Positions 1 to 8,753 of a DNA stretch of 8,830 nucleotides are shown in pieces (the first letter of the stretch is position 1; each line of letters starts with the position of its first letter). The translations under genes were made by a program, and so were the position numbers. The DNA is from Oceanospirillaceae bacterium UBA7410 (lineage in GTDB: Bacteria; Pseudomonadota; Gammaproteobacteria; Pseudomonadales; Balneatricaceae). The stretch covers positions 13,600-22,429 of the forward strand of contig DKMQ01000056.1 in NCBI GenBank assembly GCA_002470565.1, given 5' to 3'. The notes beneath the pieces were generated by a model, which was not told the origin of the DNA, did not search any database, and saw nothing but the letters and a program-made list of their open reading frames with translations.

Positions 1-261
1 TACTCTAGCTCCTGCTTTGCGCCAATCTTCTAGTGCTATTGGGTCTCGAAATATCACCCCCACTTCTTCTAATATGGCCATTGAAGCATCGTCGATTTTG
101 GCTATTTGGTCTGCATCCATCGGTTCGGTATAAGGTAGGCCATGGCGTAAATGAGGTAACATTTGTTCAATGTTATGGCTACGTAGTGCCTGTCTGTTGG
201 CACGCCCGCCGCTACGCTGACCACGCACCGGCTTTGTTGCCTGTTCAAATGCTCTTGTCAT
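1..261 (-). CDS. MttB-family (trimethylamine/betaine) methyltransferase, N-terminal part, cut by window edge
   Basis: The minus strand is open from an ATG at 261 to the window edge, giving the first 87 residues with no stop. An AGGAG ribosome site (267-271) sits 5 nt before the ATG, which settles the start. The N-terminus has the Arg/Gly-rich segment typical of the MttB family (RSGGRANRQALR, residues 16-27), then a Pro/Met-rich stretch and a helix-like segment MAILEEVGVIF that matches the family's 'A..iLeevGv.f' motif. Known members transfer a methyl group from trimethylamine (pyrrolysine enzymes) or from betaines such as glycine betaine, proline betaine or carnitine (non-pyrrolysine enzymes) to a corrinoid protein in the cytoplasm. 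The catalytic barrel, and the position where a pyrrolysine codon would lie, are outside the window, so substrate and subtype cannot be read. It is divergent from the LysR-type gene at 395, which may control it. Confidence 0.8.
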   Translation of the reverse strand, partial: MTRAFEQATKPVRGQRSGGRANRQALRSHNIEQMLPHLRHGLPYTEPMDADQIAKIDDASMAILEEVGVIFRDPIALEDWRKAGARV

Positions 262-394
262 GCTCACTCCTACCCAATATTAATGTTATAAGTTATGTAT
301 TTTTGCGGTAACATTCAAACTACATTTTCATATCAATACATAACCTAATGTTATTATTAACGACGCTAAAGCGAAGCATAAGATAACAAGGAGA
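262..394. promoter_or_regulatory. Divergent intergenic region between the mttB-like gene and the LysR-type regulator, with symmetric repeats
   Basis: This AT-rich 133-bp gap must hold the promoters of both divergent genes. It contains a perfect 10-bp inverted repeat, GTTATGTATT (292-301) and AATACATAAC (335-344), whose arm centres are about 43 bp apart, close to four helical turns. A 15-bp palindrome ATAAC-CTAAT-GTTAT (340-354) has the T-N11-A form of LysR-type operators. Another GTTAT lies at 285-289, so the GTTAT/ATAAC element occurs four times. Binding by the adjacent LysR-type protein is inferred from this arrangement, not shown. Sigma-70 boxes are weak on both strands: for the minus gene, TTGAAT with 17 nt to TAACTT is the best I see. 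Confidence 0.45.
388..393 (+). promoter_or_regulatory. Shine-Dalgarno AAGGAG that questions the start of the LysR-type gene
   Basis: The strong AAGGAG lies only 1 nt from the ATG at 395, too close for normal initiation, but 7 nt from an in-frame TTG at 401. By spacing, the TTG is the better start and would shorten the protein by two residues. Both versions leave the DNA-binding domain intact. Confidence 0.6.
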
Positions 395-1327
395 ATGACT
401 TTGTTACGTAAGCAATTACCTGGTATTAACGGCTTAGTCACCTTTGAAGCTGCAGCAAGGCATTTAAGCTTTACCCTAGCTGCCAGTGAGCTTTGTGTTT
501 CTCAAGCTGCTGTGAGTAGGCAAGTAAAACGACTAGAGGAACAATTGGGGTGTAGCGTATTTCATAGAGCACAACGCCGTATAGAGCTTACCAAAGATGG
601 CCATAAGCTTTTCCAAGCAGTTACCATGGGTTTGGGCCATATTGCCACGGTAAGTAATGATATACGCCGTACAAAATCTACCGGCCAAATTACCATTGCT
701 TCTACTTTGGCATTTTCAAGTTTTTGGTTAATGCCTCGCATACGGGCATTTCACCAACAATACCCTGATGTAAAAGTGCACGTTATTGCTTCTGATAATG
801 CCCAAGAATTGCGTTCAGACAAGGTTGATCTAGCCCTTACCTGTGGTAACAATCAGCTGCAGGGCAATGAAACTCACTACTTATTCTCTGAGCAGGCTTA
901 CCCTGTTTGCAGCCCAGAGTATCTGCGTGATAAAGAAAAACCACAAACAGCGGCTGATGTACTTCAACACCGATTGTTACATTTAGATGAACAACTGTGG
1001 GATAACATTGGCTGGGATGCTATTGACTGGCCAGCGTGGTTAAAACATTTTGATGTGCAAGACTTAGACAACAAAGGAGGCTTTAAAATACCTGCAGGCT
1101 TCACCTTCAATAACTACCCTATGTTGATTCAAGCGGTGCTAGAAGGTGAAGGGATTGCATTGGGTTTTGAGCACACTACCGGAGACTTAGTGGCTCAAGG
1201 AAAGCTAATTCGTCTCACTGACCAAACATGGGACACAGGCCGTGGTTACTATCTGGCTATTAAATCTAACTTGGCTCATCACCCTGATGTGCAAGCTTTA
1301 AGCCAGTGGTTGTTAAATAGTTTTTAG
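395..1327 (+). CDS. LysR-type transcriptional regulator, GcvA-like
   Basis: A 310-residue protein of the usual LysR-family length (about 300). Residues 10-69 form the winged helix-turn-helix: FEAAARHLSFTLAASEL, then VSQAAVSRQVKRLEEQLG, then the wing ending RRIELTKDG. The opening 'P.ingL.tFEAAARhlSFt.AA.eL' is characteristic of the GcvA subgroup. Residues from about 95 to the end form the effector-binding domain, starting at GQITIASTLAFSSFWLMPRI. LysR proteins bind DNA as tetramers and respond to a small ligand, usually a substrate or intermediate of the pathway they control. It is divergent from the mttB-like gene and convergent with the FAD oxidoreductase, whose coding end it overlaps by 4 bp, so it is a good candidate regulator of either or both. 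The start may be TTG at 401 rather than ATG at 395 (see the ribosome site at 388). The ligand is unknown. Confidence 0.93.
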   Translation: MTLLRKQLPGINGLVTFEAAARHLSFTLAASELCVSQAAVSRQVKRLEEQLGCSVFHRAQRRIELTKDGHKLFQAVTMGLGHIATVSNDIRRTKSTGQITIASTLAFSSFWLMPRIRAFHQQYPDVKVHVIASDNAQELRSDKVDLALTCGNNQLQGNETHYLFSEQAYPVCSPEYLRDKEKPQTAADVLQHRLLHLDEQLWDNIGWDAIDWPAWLKHFDVQDLDNKGGFKIPAGFTFNNYPMLIQAVLEGEGIALGFEHTTGDLVAQGKLIRLTDQTWDTGRGYYLAIKSNLAHHPDVQALSQWLLNSF

Positions 1328-2685
1328 CCTTCTTTACCCGCTCTCATTTCTTGTAAGGCTATGGTAGCGCTTACGCCAATATTAGTAATTATTTTAGGTG
1401 GCATCCAGCTTGGGCCAGTTTGGGTTAGCTGCTGCTGGAGTAGCTTACTGTTTTGACCTAAGGCTAATTCGGCTAATAATTTACCAGAAGCGGTGCCACG
1501 AGCTATACCTAGGCCATTTTGACATACGGCGGCAAATACATTGGGCTGGCATTCTCCAAAGAAGCTTGCTTCGTTATTAGACATACATAACAACCCTCCC
1601 CAGGTATCTTCAAGCTCAAGCTCTGGTAACATATAAAAACGGCGTTTAAAGCTACTTTCATGTTGGGCCTTTATATTTTTTAGCTGAGATTGCCCATATT
1701 TAAGGCCAGGGTTACAAGTGAATACACTACGGATAAGTAATCTTTGATCTGCAGTGCGCCGAATCGTTGCACCTGCCGGGTGTGAAGGAATTAATCCCCA
1801 GCTCTTTTGCCCACCTAAACGTTTTTGTTGATCTTCATTCATGGGGCCAGTCATGCTGCCATAGGTACACACATGCACCAAACGACCTTTTTGCTGACCA
1901 AAACTTTGTGCAAATCCGTTATTACACAGCAGCACTTGAGCTGTAGTAATTTGACCATGGGGCGTTTTTAATACATGCGGCTTTATTGGGCTTTGGCTTG
2001 GCTTGCCTTTTTTGCCACTAACACTCCCCCAAACGTATTCTGTAACTGGCGTGTTTTCATATAAGCTCACATTATCTGGCAGGTGATCTGCACAGCCTTG
2101 CACAAATGCTGCGGGCTGCATCATTACGGTACCTGGGGTAAACACACCACTGTGGTAATAGCTTAAGCCTGTCATGTCTTGCATCTGTTGTTTTGATAAA
2201 AGGCTAAATGGCTCATTTAGAGTCTCTAAGCCTTTACCATAGGCTAATAGACTCTTACTACCAGTGGCTGAAGTAGCCCCATGTATTTTTCCTGTTTCAC
2301 TCCAGTCACATGCAATATTGTGCTCTTCAACTACGCTTTTAGCATAGGCAATGCCTGAGCGATTAAAGGCGATCATATTATGATCGGTCTGTGCATGGGT
2401 GGTATAGGAGTGGCTATTTAAGGTGTGGGGCAAATCAATCATAAACCCAGAGTTGCGCCCAGAAGACGCCATAGCAATAGCTAAAGCGTCTAATAAAACA
2501 ATGTGCTTATCAGGTGCAAGCTGGGCCAAGCGCCTGGCTGCAGCAAGGCCAGTAAAGCCTGCGCCAATGACCACTATATCAGCCTTAATAGCGCCTTTAA
2601 GGGTGGCACTTGGCTGTCTTTTAGGCAGATTTTTATACCAACCACAGTCATTTTCATAGTTGGGAAGAAGCGTAGCAAGTGCCAT
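1324..2685 (-). CDS. FAD-dependent amine/imino-acid oxidoreductase (DAO family, PuuB-like)
   Basis: A 453-residue flavoprotein of the D-amino-acid-oxidase/glycine-oxidase fold. The Rossmann FAD site is DIVVIGAGFTGLAAARRLA (GxGxxG at residues 41-46), with the acidic D66 at the end of strand 2 to hold the ribose. SSGRNSGF (74-81) is the second FAD-contact loop, corresponding to ASGRNGG in E. coli PuuB. The C-terminal NGLGIARGTASGKLLAE (from N390) is the closing FAD-binding segment. Family members oxidise the C-N bond of secondary amines or amino acids and produce an imine or aldehyde. A Lys/Ser-rich loop at about 220-235 (SGKKGKPSQSP) looks inserted compared with PuuB. It is the last gene of the operon, and its ATG overlaps the dehydrogenase stop as TAATG, implying translational coupling. 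The substrate is not readable. A D-hydroxyproline oxidase-like role is one reading, gamma-glutamyl-amine oxidation another. Confidence 0.85.
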   Translation of the reverse strand: MALATLLPNYENDCGWYKNLPKRQPSATLKGAIKADIVVIGAGFTGLAAARRLAQLAPDKHIVLLDALAIAMASSGRNSGFMIDLPHTLNSHSYTTHAQTDHNMIAFNRSGIAYAKSVVEEHNIACDWSETGKIHGATSATGSKSLLAYGKGLETLNEPFSLLSKQQMQDMTGLSYYHSGVFTPGTVMMQPAAFVQGCADHLPDNVSLYENTPVTEYVWGSVSGKKGKPSQSPIKPHVLKTPHGQITTAQVLLCNNGFAQSFGQQKGRLVHVCTYGSMTGPMNEDQQKRLGGQKSWGLIPSHPAGATIRRTADQRLLIRSVFTCNPGLKYGQSQLKNIKAQHESSFKRRFYMLPELELEDTWGGLLCMSNNEASFFGECQPNVFAAVCQNGLGIARGTASGKLLAELALGQNSKLLQQQLTQTGPSWMPPKIITNIGVSATIALQEMRAGKEG

Positions 2686-2687
2686 TA
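2683..2687 (-). promoter_or_regulatory. TAATG stop-start overlap (translational coupling)
   Basis: The TAA of the aldehyde dehydrogenase and the ATG of the FAD oxidoreductase share one base. Only a weak GGAA lies upstream of this ATG, so re-initiation by ribosomes finishing the dehydrogenase is the likely way the oxidoreductase is translated, which would keep the two enzymes in fixed ratio. Confidence 0.7.
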
Positions 2688-4211
2688 ATCTAGTTCCGAA
2701 TCTGATTCAAAGGATAAGTCTAACCAGATGGTTTTTGTTTCTGTGTACTGGTCATGGGCTTGTAGTGAGTTGTCACGACCGCCAAATCCTGATTGTTTAA
2801 AGCCACCAAAAGGCGTTGTCATATCCCCTTCGCTATAGCAATTTACACTCACAGTACCTGCCTTAATAGCCTTGGCTACGTTAATAGCGCGGCGACCATT
2901 GCTAGTGAATACGCTCGCATGTAAGCCATAACAAGTATCGTTTGCCAGCGCTACTGCCTGTGCTGCAGTGTTCACTGTCATTACTGAAAGCACTGGGCCA
3001 AAGACTTCTTCTTGGGCAATAGACATATTTGATGTCACTTCATCAAAAATTGTCGGCTCAATAAACAAACCTTGGGCCAACTCCCCTTCAAGTTTAATCT
3101 GCTTACCACCCAAAATGAGCTTAGCACCTTGTTGCTTTGCGCCTTCTATGTAGCTCATCACCTTAGCGAAGTGTTCTTGGCTGATCATAGCACCAAGGGC
3201 ATTACGTGGGTCCATAGGGTCACCAGTAATCCAATCACGCGCCTTTTCAATCACTTTTTCCAGCAATTGATCCTTTATCGCGCTGTGTACTATGAGGCGT
3301 GAATTAGACGAACAGTTTTCACCCATATTCCAAAATACTGCGTTAACCACGTGTTCTGCTACTTCATCTAAGCGCTCCGCATCATCTAGTACGATACAAG
3401 GGTTTTTACCACCACACTCTAGCACTACGCGTTTTAAGTTGCTTTGAGCTGAGTATTGCAGAAATAATCGGCCTACTTCTGTGGAACCTGTAAAGGACAC
3501 TGCATCAATGTCGCTATGCAAACCTAAACTTTTACCACAGGTTTCACCCATGCCAGGCAGCACGTTAATCACGCCTGCAGGTACGCCAGCTTGATGGGCT
3601 AATTGAGCCAAACGTAAGCAGGTCATACTGGTTTGTTCGGCAGGTTTGAGGATGACACTATTACCTGAGGCAAGTGCCGGGCCTAGCTTCCACGCTGCCA
3701 TAAGCATTGGGAAATTCCATGGCAATACACAGGCCACTACACCGATAGGCTCACGCTGTATTAGGCCCATAGCAGCATCGCCAGAGGGTGATATTTGGTC
3801 ATAAATTTTATCAATCGCTTCGGCATGCCATTGAATACAATCAATGGTTTCAGGCACATCAATAGTCACACAATCTTTAATTGGCTTGCCACTTTCAAGG
3901 GCTTCCATTACGGCAAGTTGCGCTGCATTACGCTTGATTAGCTTGATGAATTTGATCATCACTTGTTTGCGCTGGCTGGGGTGCTTTTTGCTCCATACAC
4001 CTGCTTCGAAGGCTTGGCGTGCCTTTGCTACAGCAACATCAACATCCTTACTATCACACGCGCTAATTTGCGCCAAGACTTGCCCAGTGGCAGGGTTTAT
4101 TGTGGCGAAGGTTTCGCTACTAATAGCGGGTGTGTAAGTGCCATTGATAAAAGCGTTAGTAGGAAAATCCATTTGCGCCGCAAGGGCAAGGTATTCTGTT
4201 TGAGTTAACAT
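2685..4211 (-). CDS. NAD(P)-dependent aldehyde dehydrogenase, PuuC-like
   Basis: From ATG at 4211 this is a 508-residue aldehyde dehydrogenase of full family length. Visible elements are PWNFP (164-168, with oxyanion-hole N166), the cofactor lysine K189 in LKPAE, FTGSTEVG (240-247), general base E265 in ECGGK, and nucleophile C300 in NMGENCSS. Upstream, WHAEAIDKIY and, at the C-terminus, GDMTTPFGGFKQSG followed by a TETKTIW ending are hallmarks of the PuuC subgroup, which oxidises gamma-glutamyl-aminobutyraldehyde and related omega-amino or semi-aldehydes. The frame is open upstream to a TTG at 4250, but ATG 4211 is preferred: it follows the lyase stop by 4 nt and has AAAGG about 9 nt before it. 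The setting suggests it oxidises the semialdehyde product of the neighbouring lyase/oxidase. Polyamine use is less likely because no puuA, puuD or puuE is seen here. Confidence 0.92.
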   Translation of the reverse strand: MLTQTEYLALAAQMDFPTNAFINGTYTPAISSETFATINPATGQVLAQISACDSKDVDVAVAKARQAFEAGVWSKKHPSQRKQVMIKFIKLIKRNAAQLAVMEALESGKPIKDCVTIDVPETIDCIQWHAEAIDKIYDQISPSGDAAMGLIQREPIGVVACVLPWNFPMLMAAWKLGPALASGNSVILKPAEQTSMTCLRLAQLAHQAGVPAGVINVLPGMGETCGKSLGLHSDIDAVSFTGSTEVGRLFLQYSAQSNLKRVVLECGGKNPCIVLDDAERLDEVAEHVVNAVFWNMGENCSSNSRLIVHSAIKDQLLEKVIEKARDWITGDPMDPRNALGAMISQEHFAKVMSYIEGAKQQGAKLILGGKQIKLEGELAQGLFIEPTIFDEVTSNMSIAQEEVFGPVLSVMTVNTAAQAVALANDTCYGLHASVFTSNGRRAINVAKAIKAGTVSVNCYSEGDMTTPFGGFKQSGFGGRDNSLQAHDQYTETKTIWLDLSFESDSELD

Positions 4212-4215
4212 GAGG

Positions 4216-5130
4216 TTATGCCTTTTGTGAAGAGTTACAAATTTGTGCAATGGTGGTTTTTACGGTGCGAACAGTCACTTCAAATTCTCGTTTAAGCTCT
4301 TTGTTCATGTCCCGAAGTGGCTTACGTACAGGGCCTGTAATAATGCCTTCTAATTGACAGCCATATTTAATGCACTGAACAAATTTACCCCCTTGTTCAA
4401 GGGTTTGCATAAGAGGCAATAATGCCGTCATGATCTTACGTCCTTTAACAAAGTCTTGCTCTATGACACACGCATGATAAAGGGCGTAATGTTCTTTGGG
4501 TAGAAAGTTAGCAGCCCCTGCTACCCAACTAGTTGCACCCCATGCAAAAAACTCCAAAGCTTGGTCATCCATACCACAACTAAGCTGAATATGAGGAAAG
4601 CGACGAGCTAGTAAATGCACCCGATTAATGTCTCCACTACTTTCCTTAATAGCGCAAAAATTAGGCCGCATACTTAAACGTTCCATACACGCTTCATCCA
4701 TAGGCGCACCTGTGCGATCTGGAAAGTTATACAACATAATGGGCAAGTCTGTAGCACGCTCTACTGATAAACAGTGGCGCACTAATTCTTCTGAGGTGGG
4801 AATGGCGTAATATGGCGCACCCAGTAATAAGCAATCAGCGCCTGCTTTATGTGCCTCTTGGGCAAAATAAATAGCATCTTCAGTGCGCAAAGCTCCTACA
4901 CCTGCAATTAATGGCACTCTGCCTGCTACTGCTTCTTTGGCTAGATGAAATGTACGTACACGCTCGGCTTTGTCCATGGCATAGTATTCACCTGTAGTAC
5001 CACCCACTATAATGCCCTGCACACCCGCATTAATCGCACCGTCTATAATAGACATAGTGCCTGCTTCATTGATGGAGAAGTCGTCATTAAAGTGCGTGAT
5101 GACCGGAACATATATACCGTTGAATTGCAT
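4216..5130 (-). CDS. DapA-superfamily (DHDPS/N-acetylneuraminate lyase) class I aldolase, deaminase or lyase
   Basis: A 304-residue TIM-barrel protein. The Schiff-base lysine is K162 (AIKESSG), the catalytic tyrosine is Y134 in YNFPDRTG with the substrate-carboxylate arginine R139, and T45-T46 lie in GGTTGEYYAM. These sit within one residue of E. coli DapA positions (K161, Y133, R138, T44-T45), so the enzyme should be active on a pyruvate-like or 2-oxo-acid/imine substrate. The GEYYAM motif in place of biosynthetic GES, and the placement first in an operon with an aldehyde dehydrogenase and an FAD oxidoreductase, argue for a catabolic enzyme rather than lysine synthesis. A HypD-like deaminase giving 2-ketoglutarate semialdehyde fits best, but a 2-keto-3-deoxy sugar acid lyase cannot be excluded. 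The ATG at 5130 has AAGAG 6 nt upstream. An automatic pipeline may mislabel it dapA. Confidence 0.88.
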   Translation of the reverse strand: MQFNGIYVPVITHFNDDFSINEAGTMSIIDGAINAGVQGIIVGGTTGEYYAMDKAERVRTFHLAKEAVAGRVPLIAGVGALRTEDAIYFAQEAHKAGADCLLLGAPYYAIPTSEELVRHCLSVERATDLPIMLYNFPDRTGAPMDEACMERLSMRPNFCAIKESSGDINRVHLLARRFPHIQLSCGMDDQALEFFAWGATSWVAGAANFLPKEHYALYHACVIEQDFVKGRKIMTALLPLMQTLEQGGKFVQCIKYGCQLEGIITGPVRKPLRDMNKELKREFEVTVRTVKTTIAQICNSSQKA

Positions 5131-5441
5131 AGTAATCTCTTATTATCTAATGATCTAAATGTTATTAATTGATTAAGCTGATCAAAAACACTAGTAGTTT
5201 AGAAGCTGCTAACAGCGTGGGTCAAACGACATAAAAGCCAATGCATACATTACATGATGTTATACAAAGCTTTCAACAAAATTATTGCCATAACACCTGA
5301 TTAGAACAGACCACTTATACATAAAGAATAATATACAATTTACATTAGATGAGGGTGTATTTAATGTTGTTAGTGACATTATTATTGTATGCTTGCATTA
5401 GTATTATCCTTTTCACGCTCAGCTACCATGTGCACTATTTC
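5131..5441. promoter_or_regulatory. Divergent intergenic/leader region between the catabolic operon and the N-acyltransferase gene
   Basis: This AT-rich stretch of 311 bp must contain the promoter of the minus-strand operon and probably that of the plus-strand gene. On the minus strand, TTGAAA with an 18-nt gap to TAATGT (roughly 5250-5275) is a weak sigma-70 candidate. A small GCTG-CTAA-CAGC inverted repeat lies at 5205-5216. The part 5349-5441 is open in frame with the N-acyltransferase and could code for a hydrophobic N-terminal extension (see that gene). I see no RNA gene or recognised riboswitch. Confidence 0.4.
5169..5185. promoter_or_regulatory. 17-bp imperfect palindrome TTGAT-N7-ATCAA, candidate operator of the catabolic operon
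   Basis: Perfect 5-bp arms around a 7-bp core, 39-55 bp upstream of the operon's first ATG, where a regulator would contact the promoter. Length and symmetry suit a dimeric regulator. The identity of the protein is unknown; the LysR-type protein of this window is one candidate, although the site does not match the ATAAC/GTTAT pattern near its own gene. Confidence 0.35.
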
Positions 5442-6581
5442 ATGCAACTTCACATACACCCAAGCACCCTTGAATTAGGTCAAAGTCGCTGGCAAAACTA
5501 CCTTTGTCTTGCGGCAGATCCTTTTAGTCAATATGCCTTTCATGCTGCCTTAGAAGAAAGTGGCAGCGTGGGCGGCGATAGCGGTTGGCAGCCGCTGCAT
5601 CTTGAGATAAAAGACGACGGACAACCCATTGCGTTGATTCCAAGTTATGTAAAAACTAACTCTTGGGGCGAATATGTGTTTGATTTTGAATGGGCCAATG
5701 CCTATGAGCGCAATGGCTTAGATTATTATCCCAAGCTTATTAGCGCTGTACCTTTTACCCCTTGTGCAGGCCCTCGAGTGTTGCTAGCTAAAGATGCAGA
5801 TTTAACCAAAGTATTGTCTTTTTTAAGCCAACAGCTGCCCCATATGTGCGCTCAACTCAAATTAAGTAGTTGGCATTGGTTGTTTGCACAAGAACCTGAT
5901 TGGCAATTTGCCAAAGCACAATCATGGCATCAGCGTACAGGTTGTCAGTACCACTGGTACAACCATAACTACGGCCAATTTGAAGACTTTACTGCCAAGC
6001 TTACCTCGCGCAAGCGTAAATCAATCAAAAAGGAACGCCGTGTTATTGCCGAACAAGACATTACATTTACTTGGCAGCAAGGCCAAGAGATTAGCTTACA
6101 GTCGCTAAAAGAGTTTTATGCTTGCTACCAAAGTACCTATTTAAAACGCAGGCAACAAGGTTATTTGACCTATGAGTTTTTCTGCGCCTTACTCACTCAA
6201 ATGCCTGACAAATTATTATTAGTCACTGCTTCAAATCCATCAACACCTTTAGCTTATGCATTATTTTTTGTAGATGATAAAACTCTTTATGGGCGTTATT
6301 GGGGCTGCTTAGAAGAAGTGGAGTTTTTGCATTTTGAAACTTGTTATTATCAGGGCATTGATTATTGTATCGCCAATAACATTGCACATTTTGATGCAGG
6401 TGCCCAAGGTGAGCACAAACTGGCCAGAGGGTTTATACCCAAAACCACACATTCTTATCATTATTTAGCAGAAAAAGGCTTTGAGGGTGCTATTGAACAA
6501 TTTTGCGCTACCGAAGAAGAGCAAATAACTGGGTATATGCAATGGGCACATACCGCACTACCCTACAAAGCGCAGCTGTGA
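5442..6581 (+). CDS. COG3146/DUF482-type N-acyltransferase (GNAT/FemAB-like fold)
   Basis: From ATG 5442 this is a 379-residue protein matching the family's usual size. Family signatures are PFSQYAFHAALEESGSVG (27-44), GEYVFDFEWANAYERNG with YYPKL and VPFTPCAGPR (76-112), a basic LTSRKRKSIKKERR stretch near the middle, GRYWGC (284-289) and FDAGAQGEHK (317-326). The family is often labelled 'peptidoglycan biosynthesis/recognition' or 'GNAT N-acetyltransferase'; its substrate is not established and I assign none. Start choice: family proteins begin as this one does at MQLHIHPS, but no ribosome site precedes 5442. The frame is open to ATG 5349, and ATG 5364 has GAGGG 8 nt upstream; those starts would add about 26-31 hydrophobic residues resembling a membrane segment or signal anchor. 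It lies 119 bp upstream of fadH on the same strand. Confidence 0.8.
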   Translation: MQLHIHPSTLELGQSRWQNYLCLAADPFSQYAFHAALEESGSVGGDSGWQPLHLEIKDDGQPIALIPSYVKTNSWGEYVFDFEWANAYERNGLDYYPKLISAVPFTPCAGPRVLLAKDADLTKVLSFLSQQLPHMCAQLKLSSWHWLFAQEPDWQFAKAQSWHQRTGCQYHWYNHNYGQFEDFTAKLTSRKRKSIKKERRVIAEQDITFTWQQGQEISLQSLKEFYACYQSTYLKRRQQGYLTYEFFCALLTQMPDKLLLVTASNPSTPLAYALFFVDDKTLYGRYWGCLEEVEFLHFETCYYQGIDYCIANNIAHFDAGAQGEHKLARGFIPKTTHSYHYLAEKGFEGAIEQFCATEEEQITGYMQWAHTALPYKAQL

Positions 6582-6643
6582 TCTTGATAGATGCAGCACA
6601 GTCTTTGCTTTGACCTTTTAGTCATCATTCAAGCCTTACTTGA

Positions 6644-8734
<2,091 letters not shown>

Positions 8735-8753
8735 TCCATCACACATAAATTAT

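Noticed and set aside
1..261. Calling the MttB-family gene a pyrrolysine-containing trimethylamine methyltransferase
   Set aside because: The pyrrolysine codon region is outside the window, and most bacterial MttB relatives lack it.
33..311. 92-codon plus-strand open frame at the left edge
   Set aside because: It is antisense to the MttB-family N-terminus, which has a good ribosome site and family motifs.
2423..4208. Open plus-strand frames opposite the oxidoreductase and dehydrogenase (for example 2423-2659, 3844-4137, 3963-4208)
   Set aside because: They lie wholly opposite well-supported enzymes, have no ribosome sites or recognisable motifs, and are explained by the reverse frame of those genes.
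1324..5130. Assignment as the puuABC putrescine pathway
   Set aside because: Only PuuB- and PuuC-like enzymes are present, together with a DapA-like lyase that has no role in that pathway; no glutamyl-putrescine synthetase or hydrolase is seen.
5205..5216. GCTG-CTAA-CAGC inverted repeat as a terminator
   Set aside because: The stem is only 4 bp, has no T-tract and lies between divergent genes.
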